Source of the DNA: Entoloma clypeatum | Lineage: Eukaryota; Basidiomycota; Agaricomycetes; Agaricales; Entolomataceae | Direction: 5' to 3' | Assembly (NCBI GenBank): GCA_963565915.1 | Contig: OY751494.1 | Coordinates: 1,612,001-1,676,000, forward strand | Length of the DNA: 64,000 nucleotides | In this document: piece after piece, positions 45,121-58,619 of the stretch | Layout: each line of letters begins with the position of its first letter | Position numbering within the stretch: position 1 is the first letter of the stretch | The notes under the pieces: model-generated | Database searches by the model: none | Told to the model about the DNA's origin: nothing | The model's input: the letters and a program-made list of their open reading frames with translations, nothing else | Position numbers and translations under genes: made by a program

Positions 45121-46902
45121 GTTGAGGATTTGAATCTAGCGAAGCAACCCTCAAGGCTCAAGGACATACCATATCCACGCGGATAATACTTCCATTCCAG
45201 CACATCAACTACCTAGGTCCTAATCGTGCGACTCTGCCTTTGCCAGTGGTCGCCAGGGTCTTTTTCCCTCCAAACTCCAACTTGCGACTGGTTAACGATG
45301 AGGATATTCACAGTTTTTCACCGTTTTTTTGCTAACTCCTCGGGATGTGCCACACTCGACGAACCTGCTCTCATAATGCTTGTTTTTGGTGTTACGTTAC
45401 TCGAAGGCGGACAATGCGATCCAGCCTGAATGTAATATACGGTGTTTCTGTCCAACATCGGAGCCACCGTCCGCGAGGAGATTCGATGAAAGAATGCTTA
45501 CGCTCAACAGTGGATGTGGTTGTGGATGGCAACTACATTTGCATATGTCTCGATCAATTGTCTCAAGACTTGCGGTATTACATTAACACATCCACAACTG
45601 TACGACATGTCGCTCGAAGTGTCATTCAATGTTGAGTGAGTATAAGGTTTTTTCCCCCCTTGTTTGACATCTAATGAGAATCGTCGCCATTTGTGACCTA
45701 ACAAAAATTCAAATGAAACTTTGATTTTTGTCATATCCCAACAACACCCTTGCCCATTTCAGATTCGCCTTCTTCAAGCCGTCGGAACGTTGTGTGCCGT
45801 CGATATGGATTTTTATTTGCGCGTATAATCCTTAGGGGCCGCGTTTTCTTGACCAAGGTACCATGCAACATGGGCTGGTCATTTTCTTCCGTCTTGTGAT
45901 TGAGCTGAAAATTTTGTCAGGGGTCGACCATTATTTCTTTGCCCATTGCAAACGACGCTTCGCCAAGGACGGGACGGTCAGGAGACCGTATCTATTCTCT
46001 TAGGGTCGGCGGAAAGTTACCACAACCTCAAGCTCATAATTTCAAAAGAGTAGGTTGCGGTGCTGTTGGGCATTTCCTCTGTTCAAATAAACTATCTCGC
46101 GGACGGCGATCACGGACCGCAGTAGGACTTAGGGCATGGTGTCATGCGGTGAGACCTAATCTGTAACGAATGAATGTACCTTTTGTTCAAGCGCACCTGC
46201 ATACCGAACGCCCCTGACTTTTCCCGGAACACTCGGTGACTTGGGTGGCATGGTATTGGATTGGATGTATCTGGCTTCAAGAGTTTTGGTTCTAAAGCAT
46301 ATACGAGTCCATGTGGCTGGCTTGGTTATCATTGCCTGCTGCTTTCCGAAATTGGCTATCCTTTCTCGTCATGGAAGCTCTCGTTCTTGTGCTCTCGTTG
46401 ACTGGCTGCTGCCAGTTTATGGTGTTTTCGTAACTGCTACCCTTAGAAAAAGGTAATATGTATCGTACAGTTGACCAACATGATGATGATGGGCCAGGCA
46501 TCTTCCGAATGCATATGGACGGTCTCACCTTTCAGTGGACCGAGGTCAATACTTGTGAGATGCCGGTGGTGGTGGGTGGTGAAGCGGAGGTATTAAGGAG
46601 AACGTGGTATCGAGACCCCCGGAAACTGCGTGGGGGGCAGTAAGGATTGGCTTTTGACGGGGCGGTGTTACGGGCTGAGATGTCAAGGAGAGTTTGTAAT
46701 GGGAGGGGGGGGGAGTTGTATGTAAAAAAGGGCTGGATGGATTTGCGAAGGGAGTAGAGTGCTTGCTGGATAATAAAATGGCCAGCCGATCGGACCTCCC
46801 TGCAGGTTCGTCGTCCTAAGCCGTTCTAGCCTCCTCCTTCCTCTCCTTCCACCACATCCCTCCCGCTCTCTTTCCCCTCTTTCCTGCCATTCGGAACGGC
46901 AG
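45121..46902. other. Intergenic, no gene seen
   Basis: About 1.8 kb between the PARG pair and the Zn2Cys6 gene holds only short open frames without domains. A purine run (GGGAGGGGGGGGAG) lies near 46698 and a pyrimidine-rich tract at 46828-46890 precedes the next ATG, as is common for fungal 5' leaders. Confidence 0.4.
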
Positions 46903-49657
46903 ATGGCCGACAACAGCAATCCCACCGCATCATCGTCATCGTCATCAGCAGCAGCACCTCCGCGGCCCAAGCCTACCCGCACTGGCACAACTGCTGGGAC
47001 TGTCCGTGGAAGAACCTCTCCAACCGGCGAACAGAATGGCGATGGCCGGCCACCCACGAAAAGAGCACGCAAACCCATCAATTGTGAGCCATGCAGAAAC
47101 AGTAAATTGAAATGTGACAGGTTCGTTGCCGAACTGCTCTTGGCTCCCCAATTAAAACCAATTTCTCTCTCCCTTCAAGAAACCGCCCATGTTCATCTTG
47201 CGTCCTGCGCGGTCTGTCTCTCTTTCTCCCCTCGTCCAGATCCAACGCCCTAACCTCTTTCAGGCACCTCGGCGCTGTGCTATCAGGACGGGCGGGGCTA
47301 TGACGGTAACGAGAATCATAGCCGCGGAGATGACCACCAGTGAGTCTATCTCGATATCGACGAACATTCTTCCTTGTTCTTAGTCAATCGCTTAACTTCA
47401 CCTCTTCCGCAGCTACGGTCGCATCGACCCCGCGCAAGAGATCACTCGGCTCCGCCACTCGATCAACCTCCTCGAGGCCCATATCTTGTCATCCCAACGG
47501 AACCATACCTCGCCTCATGCACGCCCCATAGGCAGTCCAAATCTCATCCCAAAGAAGGAGTCCATCGATCATGACGTCGCCGGGAAGCCTGGGGCGGCCC
47601 CCGGAATCCTTGGTAGCTCAGGCCAAGGCGGACTATATGCTGGAGCGACCAGCGCTCTGTTGATGGTAGATCCCGTCATTGCCCACTACACGCTCTATCT
47701 AAACTTTAATCAGACCGGTGAACGAGCTTCGGAAGAGTCCGACAGTCGGCAGCAGAGTCAGGACCATACCGAAGAGTATCCTATCCCTCCCGAGTATGAC
47801 CGTGACCTTCTCGCCCTGCTTCCTTCGATCGAGGTTATCGACGAGCTCATCTCCTTCTACTTTGAATATTGCAACTGGATTTATCGTCATGTCAATCAAT
47901 CGTCCTTTACTCGACACTGGGCTCGCTTCAAAGGTGGATCATCGGCAGACAGGATTATTCTTGCCACAGCCTGCACGATGCTGGCTATCGCTACATATTA
48001 CCTCCCGGGCGGTCACTCCCTTCTCGAGAGCTTTTCTGAAACACACGAAGAACTCGGTCTGAAATATTACCAAGTATCGACGACTGCCCTTTCCCGACGT
48101 TTGGCCGAATCAAAGGCTTATTCTTTGGAGCTCGTCGAGATGTACCTGATAAGAGGTCACTATCAGTCCCTCTCGAAAAACGACAGCGAAGAAATTTGGC
48201 ACATACGGGGTGAGTTGATTTCAATGGGAACGGCTATGGGTCTCCATAGGGATCCGGGGAAATGGAAGATGCATCGGGACATTGCTGAACGCCGGAGATG
48301 GGCTTGGTGGCATATTGTGTTGATGGAGCGGTAAGTTACATCATTGAGAAGCGCAGCTTTATTCTGACATTCTCCATCCAGGTGGCAAGCGTTCATGTTC
48401 GGCCGCCCTCTCGCCATCGCATCACACCATTTCGACACGCAACTACCTTCCTACTGTGATCCTGCTGTCGACAAGACAGGGCGCCTCTATCTGCCAAACA
48501 TTGCTCTCTTCCGTTTGTGTTACATCTTGGGCGACATCATGGACGACGCCGTCTCCGTGAGACCCGTACCTTACGAAAGCATTCAAGCGAATGACCGTGC
48601 TTTGACTCAGTGGATGGACGACTTACCTCCAGAACTTGATCTCGATGAATATCGTGTTGCTCGCAGTCTCGCCTCCCCAAACACTTCCGTACGCCGTCTC
48701 GGTGTCCAAAGCGTCATCATCCGCACATCGTACTATCATATCCGGTTCACCCTCCATCGTCCGTATGTGACCAACCCCGCTCCAAGCTCAGGAACTTCCA
48801 AGAGCAAGTCTATGGACCCCGCCAAGTCTGCCCAAAGTTTGGAGATCGCCGTTGGCGCAGCCGACAAACTAATCACGCTAGTCGGGCAATCCAGACCTGA
48901 TTTCTTGGCGAACTCTTCCCTTGCTGTCCCAGGTCACATGAACTGGCAGCCATTCCACTGTTTCTCTGCTGCAATGTTTTTCTCCTTCCAACTCACCGCC
49001 AACCCTGACCAGCCTGGCGCTGGCTTGTTCCGTGCCAGTATTCGTAAAGCCATGTCAACGCTGGAACAATCTAGAGGGAATGCAGTGGCAGACAAGGCGC
49101 TAGATATCCTTCAAGCGCTGTCTCCTCTGTACGCGGTAGATTTCCCCAGCGCAAGCCAAGAAATTCGGGAGAAGCTGCGACAACAAGTGCTAAGCACAGT
49201 CCGCGCGCTTGCCTTCCCTTATCACGACTCCCATGATCCCCGTCGGGCATCTGACTCGCCCAGCAACCGTGGCATCAGCTCACCGGCCAATTCGACCTCC
49301 CTCAGCCCACCTCTAGCCCCCCTGTCGGGGATGCCACAACAGTATGACTCGATGCATGCCATGTCAGCCATGCGAGCCAGCAATAGCTATCCGACACACC
49401 CAACACTACAGTCACCATCCCTGCAGATGCAATCGACGATGCTTGGAGCGCCCTCCCACGTCGCCAGCCCCCCGACGCAAGGATACCAATCTCACACATA
49501 TAATACCATGACACATCAGCAGCAGATGTACCCCGATTCTTCACGATACACCCACTACGTTCAGCCAATGGATGATATGTGGGGTGCAGCCGTCGGCTTC
49601 GGCCCAAGTGAATGGACCAATTTCGAAAACACGGCTCGCCATCTTCAAGGCACCTAA
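46903..49657 (+). CDS. Zn2Cys6 transcription factor with fungal-specific domain
   Basis: A gene of about six exons gives roughly 780 residues. It starts MADNSNPTASSSSSSAAAPP. The binuclear zinc cluster is complete once introns are removed: CEPCRNSKLKCDR joined to NRPCSSCVLRGTSALC (C-x2-C-x6-C, then C-x2-C-x8-C). A dimerisation helix ITRLRHSINLLEAHIL follows. The fungal-specific transcription factor domain (Fungal_trans) is in the middle (DELISFYFEYCNWIYRHVNQ; IWHIRGELISMGTAMGLHRD; RRRWAWWHIVLMERWQAFMF; GRPLAIASHHFDTQLPSYCD). The C-terminus is Ser/Pro/Gln/Met-rich and ends NTARHLQGT. Target genes cannot be told from the sequence; no pathway neighbour suggests a role. It converges with the nucleoporin gene, with about 300 bp between stops. 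Confidence 0.93.
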
Positions 49658-49960
49658 TATGGCTTTGAATCAAAAGCCTGCATTTGTATCCTCTCCCTTG
49701 TGCCCTTCATTATTCTCCTCGTTTTGCTTAACTATCTTGATGTGCTTCGACTCACTCTGTAGACACCGTACTTATATATATACCTCTTGCTGACCCTCTG
49801 CCTTCGGTTCTGCGTTGTCATTTGGCGTTTTTCGTGAATGAACGGTCATGTAGCATATAATTGTATGTGTAACTTTTGTACAACCTGAGGACTAAAACAT
49901 CTTGTTCCTAATGTCAACACTGAGAATGGGGAATTGTAAATGTATGATTCTCGTGTGGAA

Positions 49961-52900
49961 CTAGCATGAATTTGCAAATTGGCTAAGCTTCTGCATCCGT
50001 TTTACGCGATTCGTGATCTCTAGGCGCAGAGTCGATAATCGAGGAGTTGGAGATTCCTGAGCAGAGGCGGCAATCAATACTTGATCGATCAAAGTGTAGG
50101 GCAGCCAGGTGGAGGCTGCATTTCGAGGGGCATCTCGTGCCAATTGGGTTTCGGACTTGATGATGATGAGCCGCCGCAAGTTTGCAAGTTAGCGTGGTGA
50201 GGTGGAATCAACGATAGCAATGACTCACCTTCCGAATAAGTGATAGAGTGTGTTCTATTGCCTCTTCAAAGTTTTCATATTTCAAGTTGATTCGAATGAG
50301 ATACTCATGATGATGCTCCTAATGGAAACAATCAAAATTTTATCAGATCAAGCGAGCCAATATTTTCCTACCTCCAGCATGTGGGTAAGCCACGGCGGAG
50401 GCGATGAACTGTTGACACCTAGTATGGTTTCCAGAGTGGTCTTGGAGTATTTATAATCCGTTTCAGCATTGTCATATTGTTGGAGAGAGTGTCGAAGATA
50501 TCGCCAGCCTCGATCTGCAGGGGTTCCTTGCCACGACGATACTTTGTCTGTGAGCAGCCAATCTGAGATATCTTCTTGTCTAAAGAAGGATGTGTCATAA
50601 CACCCGAAACGTTTTAATAAGTGCACCTACATGTTAGGGTTACGTGATAGCCGCAGACATTGGGTCGTCAGTTGGCTGAACAGGTCTGCCATATCCACGT
50701 TCAGGGAACGAGCAGTGGCCATGGCGGAGCCAAACCGGTGGGCCTGCGCTAACCGCAATACGATTACGGTGGGAGGTAACAAAAAGTCTGTAACGCCTCA
50801 GTTTAGAACCTTTGGTTTGAAAGGGTCGACTCCTTACCCGGAGAGGACAAGAGCGCAGGATCTCGCCGTACCATATCGATTTGTGCCAATAGGAGAGCAT
50901 GATCAAATTGCATGTCCTTCAGATGAACAATATCTGCATCGAATCGCCCCGGGGTATATTTGTCTTCTGGGATGTGATGCAAGAGCTTGCGTCGCTTCCG
51001 GGGCTTGTGCCAGAAATGATTTCTCAGGTGAAAGAAACTATCATTTCAGAACGCGTACCTCGTGCGCATTCTCAGGCGGCACTGGAAGGACGACCCAAGT
51101 ATTCTTCTGGTCAACGAGGGACAATGCGTTGATAGCAACAGTATATGCTTCTAGTTCGGCTTCAGCCAACGACGAGAATGAAGTTGGGTCAGTAATTAGA
51201 TTTTGAAGCTTCCTGCCCCGTTGATACATGACAAGCGCAGCTGCAAACAGTTGAGTGACAGAGGTATGGAACGACAAAATACGCCTACCATTCCTGTAAT
51301 CACCTCTACGGATAAACCAGGTATAAGTTATCCTGGAATAGGAGGGTTGAATACGAGGGTCGGCGTTGCGTGCTTTGAATGCAAGGGCGTCTTCAACTTC
51401 ATCAGCCAAGCCTGCGAAATTGAACCTCATCAAGGCATTCACTGCGTTATCTTCACACATCCGATAGACAAGTTGGCCAATGCAATCTCGTTTCCTACGA
51501 AAGAGATAAGTCTTTCAGCGTGCCGATGAGAGAGCCCATACAGTTTATCATAAGGAGTAGACATCAATGAGGCGTACGCATCCTCATACAATGCCAGATC
51601 CGAGAGGCCCTTGATGACAGTGTGCCACAAAGATGAGGTATCGACGCCATTTGGAGCCACAAATATCGCCAATCGAGCGAAGAAAACCTCTTGATGTACC
51701 TGAGCAGCACTTTTGCAGATGTTCGACGCGTGGACGCAGAAGGAAAATTGTGAATCAATGAGCTCAGTTGCTGGAAGAACCAAAGCCAACGTCTCGTGAT
51801 CTTCGACATTCATGACATGATCGGTACCTTGCAATCAGAGATTAAAAAAATTTTCAGTGCTCAATCGAATCAACAACTTACTGAGGCATCCTGACAGCTT
51901 TTCGAGAAGGTATGACGCATCGTCAGCCCTGCCCAGGTCGAGCCACAGCCGTGCAAGGACATACGAGGCACCAGATGTCCTAGGGAGCCATGCAAGAAGT
52001 TCTCGAGTGGCTTCGTAGAAGCCAAGTAGGCGGAGTTTTTCGCAAAACAGGATTTCATGTCTGGTAGCCTGTGCGGGAGATACTGACTGGAACAGGCCGG
52101 ACGCGTCAAGAAAGCGATGTGCAGCGCCTGGCAGCCCGTAAGTATCACCAGACTGGACCAGAAGGCGATCAATCAGAGAATAGATAGGCGAGGGGAGGGT
52201 CCTGTTACTTGACATGTTCATGTTACGCATGCGCGACACGACATCATCTGCAGAGGACATTCCCGAAACACCCTCGGGACTTGTAATCGTCGGCTGCCTG
52301 GCTACGAACCTGAGGATAGCGACACCACGGAATACGGCGAAAATTTCCGCCAGCAATGAAGGATCCCAGTCGGAAAGCTCATCAGCGAGGAAAAAGAGCA
52401 AGGCAATAAGTGACAGACACAGCCCATACCGCGCATCGATTGTTTTGGCAACGTAAACACCTGTGAGAGCGCGAGACCAATCGGAATGAGAGGGAGGGAG
52501 GAGTAATTCAACTTCGTCTTCCTCTCGCTTGACTTCAACGTCGAACCCGCCAATCACATCCAAAGCAACCCGTACGGCTGCCTCGAGATCCTCGAGACTT
52601 TGCAGCCGACCGATAATCCAGTATGCAGAGCCTTCGTCCACCTCTTCCCTAAACTTGAGGTGATGCGCTTGATCCTGGAGAATATCGGGGAAAGAAAAGG
52701 CAATTTCTTGATGCAAAATATCCGACAAGCAACGCTCCATATTCAGCAGCGCCTGGGGGCGTAATTTACTACGAAGGTTCCACAGAATTGCGAGGAGCTC
52801 GTATTGAGAATCAAAGGGGGAAATCTCTTGGCAAAGCTGTCGTCGAAGCAGAATTGGCAAATCTTCGGCAACCAAAGATCCCACTCGCTCTCGCTCCACT

Positions 52901-54545
52901 ATGACGATTTCACCCTGATCCTGAATCCCAAGCACCAGTGGTCGGCGTGCGCTTCTTTCAATTTCGCGACATCTTGCAATGAAGCCTTCCCAGTCTCTTT
53001 TCAAGGCGTTCCAATAATTGGCATGTTGATAAGCGCCGGTTTGTGGATCGCGGTTAAGATTGACCGTGCAGCCAACGACTGCGGCAATGTTTTCGCTTAC
53101 GGTCGCATATGTAGTTGTCAACGGTGGAGGTGGAGGGCTGGGCAAGGAAAGACATGAATCAGTGTACTGGTCAATGGCTAGCCGAAGGGTTAAAGCTGAG
53201 AATGTTCCTGGCCTCATGATGGCCTCGATGAATTTTTCGGTCATTGAGCCTGGCGAAAGAAGATGTTCTTCAAGATAGGCAGGCGTGAGTTCAGGTTCTG
53301 GGGCGTAACATGACGCGTGCCATGTAGCTGTGCGAACATTGCTCTCGTGTAGGTACTGTGCAGCCTCCAGGTTAATGATGGTCTTTTCGATCATGGATTG
53401 TCCTTGGCGGTCCCATAAAGTGTACAACGAATTTCCCATGATCATGAAATCTTGGAGATGGCAATGAGCACTATTCTTGGATGTTTCGAAGACTGCGCAT
53501 TCATGTAACTGATCGGCTGTGGTGTCAAGTAGCTGGAATATTCCACCGGAGGACGGCGATGAGATGGTAGGGATAAATGCGAGTACGTATACATGTTCTT
53601 CTTGAGAAGGGGCGGAGAAGATACGCAGGAGCGTTTGCGGGGTGGGGTCCATAAGTATATTCAGTTTGCCCGCATTGACGGAGCTACCTGGAGACGGAGA
53701 TGTATCTCTGCCACTCACAAGGACTTTCGATGCAACGCATCCGATCTTGGCTCTCCATAATCGTAAAGTGCGATCGCGAGAAAGTGTCCATATGTGACCA
53801 ATATCAGTGGGCCACGGATGAGTCGCCATTGAAATAATCTCTGACCCACTCAGGTGACCAGCGCTCAAAGTCGGCAAGAATGATGTGAGAGACGACAAAA
53901 AGGTACTGTGTTGGAACAAGGCCTCGGCCCACTCGTCTTTTCGTTGTCAGATATCTAGTTTCATTCGGGAGGGGAATTTCACTCACCGTTACTCCCATCC
54001 CCAATGTAGTCGTTTTCCAGGCGGAGCAGCGAGCCGTTCGGCAGTCCGATTGCAACACAATGTACCCCATGTACGTGAACTAGGCATTCTTTCGAGGGAA
54101 TTGGACTTTTGATAAGGTATTCTCGAGGCCATATGTTTGAAATTTGATTCCGCCATAAGCCAAAACCACTTGCTATGGGAATGACGATGCGGTAAAGAGA
54201 TGCTGTGTCGGTGACGGCCAAAATGTGAAGTTCGCTAGATTCCCACAGAAACACGGCAGGAGAGGAGAGGATGGGGCTAGGGAATACAAATCGAATTGCG
54301 GGAACGTCGGTCGAGAGGGAGACGAGTTCTAATATGAGACCGCTGTGTAAGACGCGTAAGAGAACTGTGCCGGTGGTCGTAGTATTCAGAATCGAGGAAA
54401 ATATGGCATGCTCCAGTGGTGGATCTGATTCAAGGGATGCTGGGGGTAGCGGAACATCGTGGCGCGCTGTTTGCAGCGGCACTGAGATGGGTTGAGTTGA
54501 AAACAGCGAGGAGAGCTGAGTTGAGACTAGGAAGCCGACATCCAT
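49961..54545 (-). CDS. NUP120: Nucleoporin Nup120/Nup160
   Basis: This long minus-strand gene has a dozen or so exons and about 1,200 residues. The start chosen is MDVGFLVSTQLSSLFSTQPI at 54545; the frame is open upstream but without an ATG. The N-terminal beta-propeller shows LEHAIFSSILNTTTTGTVLL, LHSGLILELVSLSTDVPAIR and SLYRIVIPIASGFGLWRNQI; IGHIWTLSRDRTLRLWRAKI is a typical propeller blade. Alpha-helical repeats follow to the end (SALTLRLAIDQYTDSCLSLP..; YGLPGAAHRFLDASGLFQSV; TWLPYTLIDQVLIAASAQES). Nup120/160 is a scaffold arm of the Y-shaped (Nup84/Nup107) complex of the nuclear pore. Identity rests on the propeller plus helical architecture and the FSSIL..TTGTVLLR opening. Confidence 0.85.
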
Positions 54546-56816
54546 GGAACGACCAAAGAACGTTCGCGATTCAGACCGCGTCAACTTTATAAACTCCCAC
54601 ACTCTGACTTCCGTAAAATACCCAACTTCAAACAACCGCGACGAGAGCCCAACAGGGAGCAAATTCAGCTCATGAACCAGCCCAGTCGTTCAAAAGCAGA
54701 TCATTCAACCTCGATATTTATTTTTTTGCCATTGCCAGTAGAAACTCCACACACAATCTAAAATCCGAGTCGCCGCTGGCAGCACCGAGTCAGCGCGCAT
54801 TCACAAGCGCAACAGGAACCCCGTTATTACGAAGGTGCGTAACTTTACTCAACTTCCGGGTCATGCCACAAGCTTCTCTCTGCAGAACAATTTGCAAAGG
54901 TCCTGCAAGTGAGGCGCACCGATCTGAGACTTTGCCATGCAGACAAGTCCAAGTGTTTCCAGGACTGATTATCGTAATAGCGGTGCTCGTTCAATGCCAG
55001 CGTCGGTGGTAAAGACGTCGATAAGCTTTCCCAACCGCGTTTCTCTGAAGTCGAAGGATCTGTGCCTTCTGCGTGTATTCGAGGCGAGCAGCTAGCTTCG
55101 TCTCATCTCCACGGTGATAATATCAATTAATGGCGCTGTAATTCACAGCAAAAAAGACACTCACCTCTCGCGTCGAGTCTCAAAGTGGATAGACTCAAGC
55201 TCTTGGCGCCCTAAACTCCCGCGTAGAACTGACTGTTCCATGCCGGATTTCAGTTCGAGTTTGCGCACCTTGTTGCGAATGGACCCAACGTGGCAAGGCA
55301 AGAGCGATCAGGAAGCCACCAAGCCCTGGGCCTCGCCAGAAGCCTGATAAATGACAACGTCGACCGTAAGTCGAAAAATCAACTGATTGACATTGACGGA
55401 GATGTGAGACCTAGGCCTTTGGACAGCGCGACTATCGATCATGAAAAGTAAAAGGTCTCAGTGACCACGGAACGCCAGCCTTCCCGTTTCGGACGTCCAA
55501 ATGGGTCGGTTCCATAGGGCCTAGTACGCTCCAATGTACTGCTCCAGTAGCAATGATCAACGAAGGCAAGAAGATAGAACTGTCTTCCCAAGTCCCAACC
55601 GAGGAGTTCCTTGCTCCGTCAGGGTTGCTGTGATGGTCATGAATATGTTGCAGGAGACCAGCGTGACATATGTAAGTGGTCCAAAAAGAGCGTGGTCCAA
55701 GGAACAGGTTGACTCCTAAAAATGAAGCACGTTCAAATACAGCACAATCTAAACCAGATGCATATGTCTAGTCGAGTGATCATGGAGTGATAGGCGCTAA
55801 GCGGAATGATACGCATGCAGAAAAAAAAACGCGTCAGTGTTTGTAGAATGACTAGACAGATGGGGCATAGAACCAAGATTGAATAGCTGCTGTGTAAGAA
55901 ATTCGCGGAGTATGCAGGGAAACGCACCAAAGGCCACTCCATGCCGGTTTCGTATAGAGAATATTGAGACAGATCCACAGTGCAATAGAGGGTGGCAGAG
56001 TAGTAACCGCGCAGCAAAGACCATGATGCGGTTGATGAAGTATGCTGAGGATCAACGAGGTCGAGCATAGAGCACAGAGCTGAGAGGACCGTTATTGACA
56101 ACCAGTACACCCTTCTAAATTTGGATAAACGATTAGCTCATACCGCAGCTCAGCGCTCAATGCCGGCGCCGACCCTTACATCCAGCTCCAGGCTGTGTGT
56201 CCCGCCACGTCTTTCGCAGCAAGTAAGTATGGATTCGGGATCCCAAAAGCTACTATGCACGGTACCCCGATCTGGAAGGGATGATCCTCGCATCCCCTAC
56301 CCGTTTGGCCCTTACAGGATCCAACTCTTCGAAACCGTGACACCTCGCCGTCCACCCCCAAACATCATCGATCATGACTCGCCTCAATGGGCCATACACC
56401 AGAAAATGATTCGGGCCTCGTGTAAATTGACGATCATTTCAAGTTCAAGTTTTCTCGATGATGCACGATGGGCAAACATAACGTCCTCGTTGTCAATCCA
56501 ATGGTCTATAAAGGGCACCTCTGGACCTCTCTACTAATCCAGAGTGCTCAGGTAGTCTTCTTCACTATCCCTCACAAGTCATACCGTACCGGACTTTCTA
56601 CTGCTTTTGCTTTTTGCTACCTTACAATGGACCAGCTGGCTGCCTGTCAAGCTCTTTTCTTTCCTTCCGACGGTGAGTCCTATCAAACCTATGTCCTTCC
56701 GTCCGTCTCACCAGATTTACGCGTCAGGTCGCTCTCCTACTCTTGTGCAGCTCATGACTAGGCGCGTTCAGCGAAACTGACACAAGCGAGATTCTGACCT
56801 TCCCACTTACAGTCCA
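54546..56816. other. Gene-poor stretch
   Basis: About 2.3 kb upstream of NUP120 has only short open frames without domains on either strand. The longest (56121-56537) is Pro/Ser-rich and not convincing. No repeat or RNA gene was recognised. Confidence 0.4.
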
Positions 56817-57330
56817 ATGCCAACCACACATCACGCCTCCTATACCACTTCGCCCTCTCGGATGCCCCACCCTGAGGTCTATATGGACTATGTACGCGTC
56901 TCGGATTTGTTCAGTTCTAATGCGTGGTGTTTTAATGACGATTTCCAGATTGCAGAAGGCCTGGGATCCAGAGCCTGGAAATACCACGTAATTCTTGGAA
57001 GCGTTCAAACGACGCGAGGTGGGCTGACATCGATTGCTTTAGCTCGTTGAAACCCTGGACTGCATGAACAAAAATTTCGCGAACCCCTACATCGTCTTCT
57101 ACCCCACAATATCTCGGGATGGCATGCAATTTCCGATCAACAAAAGCATTCGCGAAATCCAGGGCCGAAACTTCAAAGAAGAAACCGCCTGGCGCGGGAA
57201 TGTTGTCATTGCAAAGTATCGCGATGATCCATTCTCTTCCATGGTCAACGCATCCATGGCAGACTTTCCGATACTCAAAAATTACCTCCTTACACACGGA
57301 GCCCCTAGACAGGTCCGTGGACCACCTTGA
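56817..57330 (+). pseudogene. Short Agaricomycete-type ORF broken by a frameshift
   Basis: The first frame (56817-57050) reads MPTTHHASYTTSPSRMPHPE, then LFSSNAWCFNDDFQIAEGLG and HVILGSVQTTRGGLTSIALA, then stops. A second frame continues straight on from about 57041: VETLDCMNKNFANPYIVFYP, TISRDGMQFPINKSIREIQG and YRDDPFSSMVNASMADFPIL, stopping at 57330. Together they look like one protein of about 170 residues, with a frame change at about 57040-57050 where no intron of normal length fits. I recall similar short, uncharacterised proteins (FPINK, MADFPILKNY) in mushroom genomes, but cannot check. Either a recent pseudogene, a sequencing error or an unusually short intron of about 24 bp. Confidence 0.5.
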
Positions 57331-57522
57331 ATCACTAACCTCGCACCGCTTTAACTCATTTTATGCAGTAATTATTCGGCCAGCTACAGGATGCTCCGCC
57401 TTCAAGCTGACTTGTCTCCGTTTCTATGAAGTTACATCTCTCAATTGGACCATTCCGTATATGCACATCCTTTTTTATGGGTATTACATACAACTAATAT
57501 GTATAGATATGTCTGAGACCAA

Positions 57523-58619
57523 TTAGAGCTCTTCATGGTCGACTTTAACCTTAGTTTGGTCATGGGTGGCTGGTCTTGCTTTCGCAGCAGCTTCTTTCTT
57601 TGGGTCGCAATGCTCCGGGATCGGACTCGCAGGATCAATGGGCGGGTGGGATACCCTGCCAGCCTTGACATAGTCATTATGTTCTGCATAGAATTTCTTC
57701 CAGTGAGCAAGACTCTGGACGTTAGGACACGATGAGAACTCCAAATTCCGCGATAAGCAAAGGTTCTCACTTTCAATTCGCTCTCTGACATCCCACGCGT
57801 ATCATGGGTACGATGTGTCTGGAAGCAACCCGTGCCAAAAGCCCTGGCGGCATCGACCCCAGCACTGATAATTGTAAGCGACGGGCACCACGGTGTTCTC
57901 AACATACATGAAAACTCACAGGATCGCGTAAGAACCACCAGGTTGATACGCACTGCCTGAAGATACATCATAGACGTCCCCGTCGATCTGGTGTAATAGA
58001 TTAGGTTAAGGCCAGGTTGTCAAGTCAATAAATTACGCCAAGGTAAATAGGTCGTCCAGGAACTCTTCCGTCGAATTCAGCTAACCAGCGTTCAGAGAAA
58101 AGACGTTGGTTGGTCTGCAGAACAAAGGTCGGGAGGGAGGTCATTGGTTTGATGTAGATGATAACCGCACCGGCTGATAGTTTTTGAATTGTAACCATTT
58201 GGTCTCGACGTCCCATGTATAGCTCCCCGTAACAAATTTACCTGCCAAGGCTGCGAACAAGAACAGGAAGAAGAAGAATTTCAGAAGACCAAGCAGTCCG
58301 ACTTCTTGTTGAGCCGTTGGATCACGCTCTGGTGGTCCGACTTTCTCGCCTCGAGCTATCTTGGCTTCGCGTTCCTTTTGGCGCTGCACCCAGGCTGCGT
58401 GCAACGCCTCTTGCTTGTCACGGTATTCCTTGTAGCTTCGAGGAGATTGGAATACACTAGGAAATGACTGAAACCGACTCACGCAAGGAAAGGACGATTG
58501 GCAGTCTTGTCCGCCACCATCCTATTGGGAATCGAAGGGTCCTTCAATTTCTTCTCCGTCGTTGCTTCGTGATAGGGTGCGGGTGCATCCCCACCAGCCA
58601 TTTGGGAGAGCCAAGACAT
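57523..58619 (-). CDS. Cytochrome b5-like heme/steroid-binding membrane protein
   Basis: A minus-strand gene of about six exons starts MSWLSQMAGGDAPAPYHEAT. A charged segment (YKEYRDKQEALHAAWVQRQK) leads to one transmembrane helix (LLGLLKFFFFLFLFAALAGK). The C-terminal cytochrome b5-like domain reads RLFSERWLAEFDGRVPGRPI-YLA, DGDVYDVSS, the YQPGGSYAIL loop and DAARAFGTGCFQTH, then HWKKFYAEHNDYVKAGRVSH. This is the MAPR/Dap1-type lineage in layout, where a Tyr rather than two His can bind heme. A tail rich in Lys and Asp ends KVKVDHEEL. Likely ER or Golgi membrane, role in sterol or heme metabolism by analogy only. The second intron is 47 bp. Confidence 0.85.
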
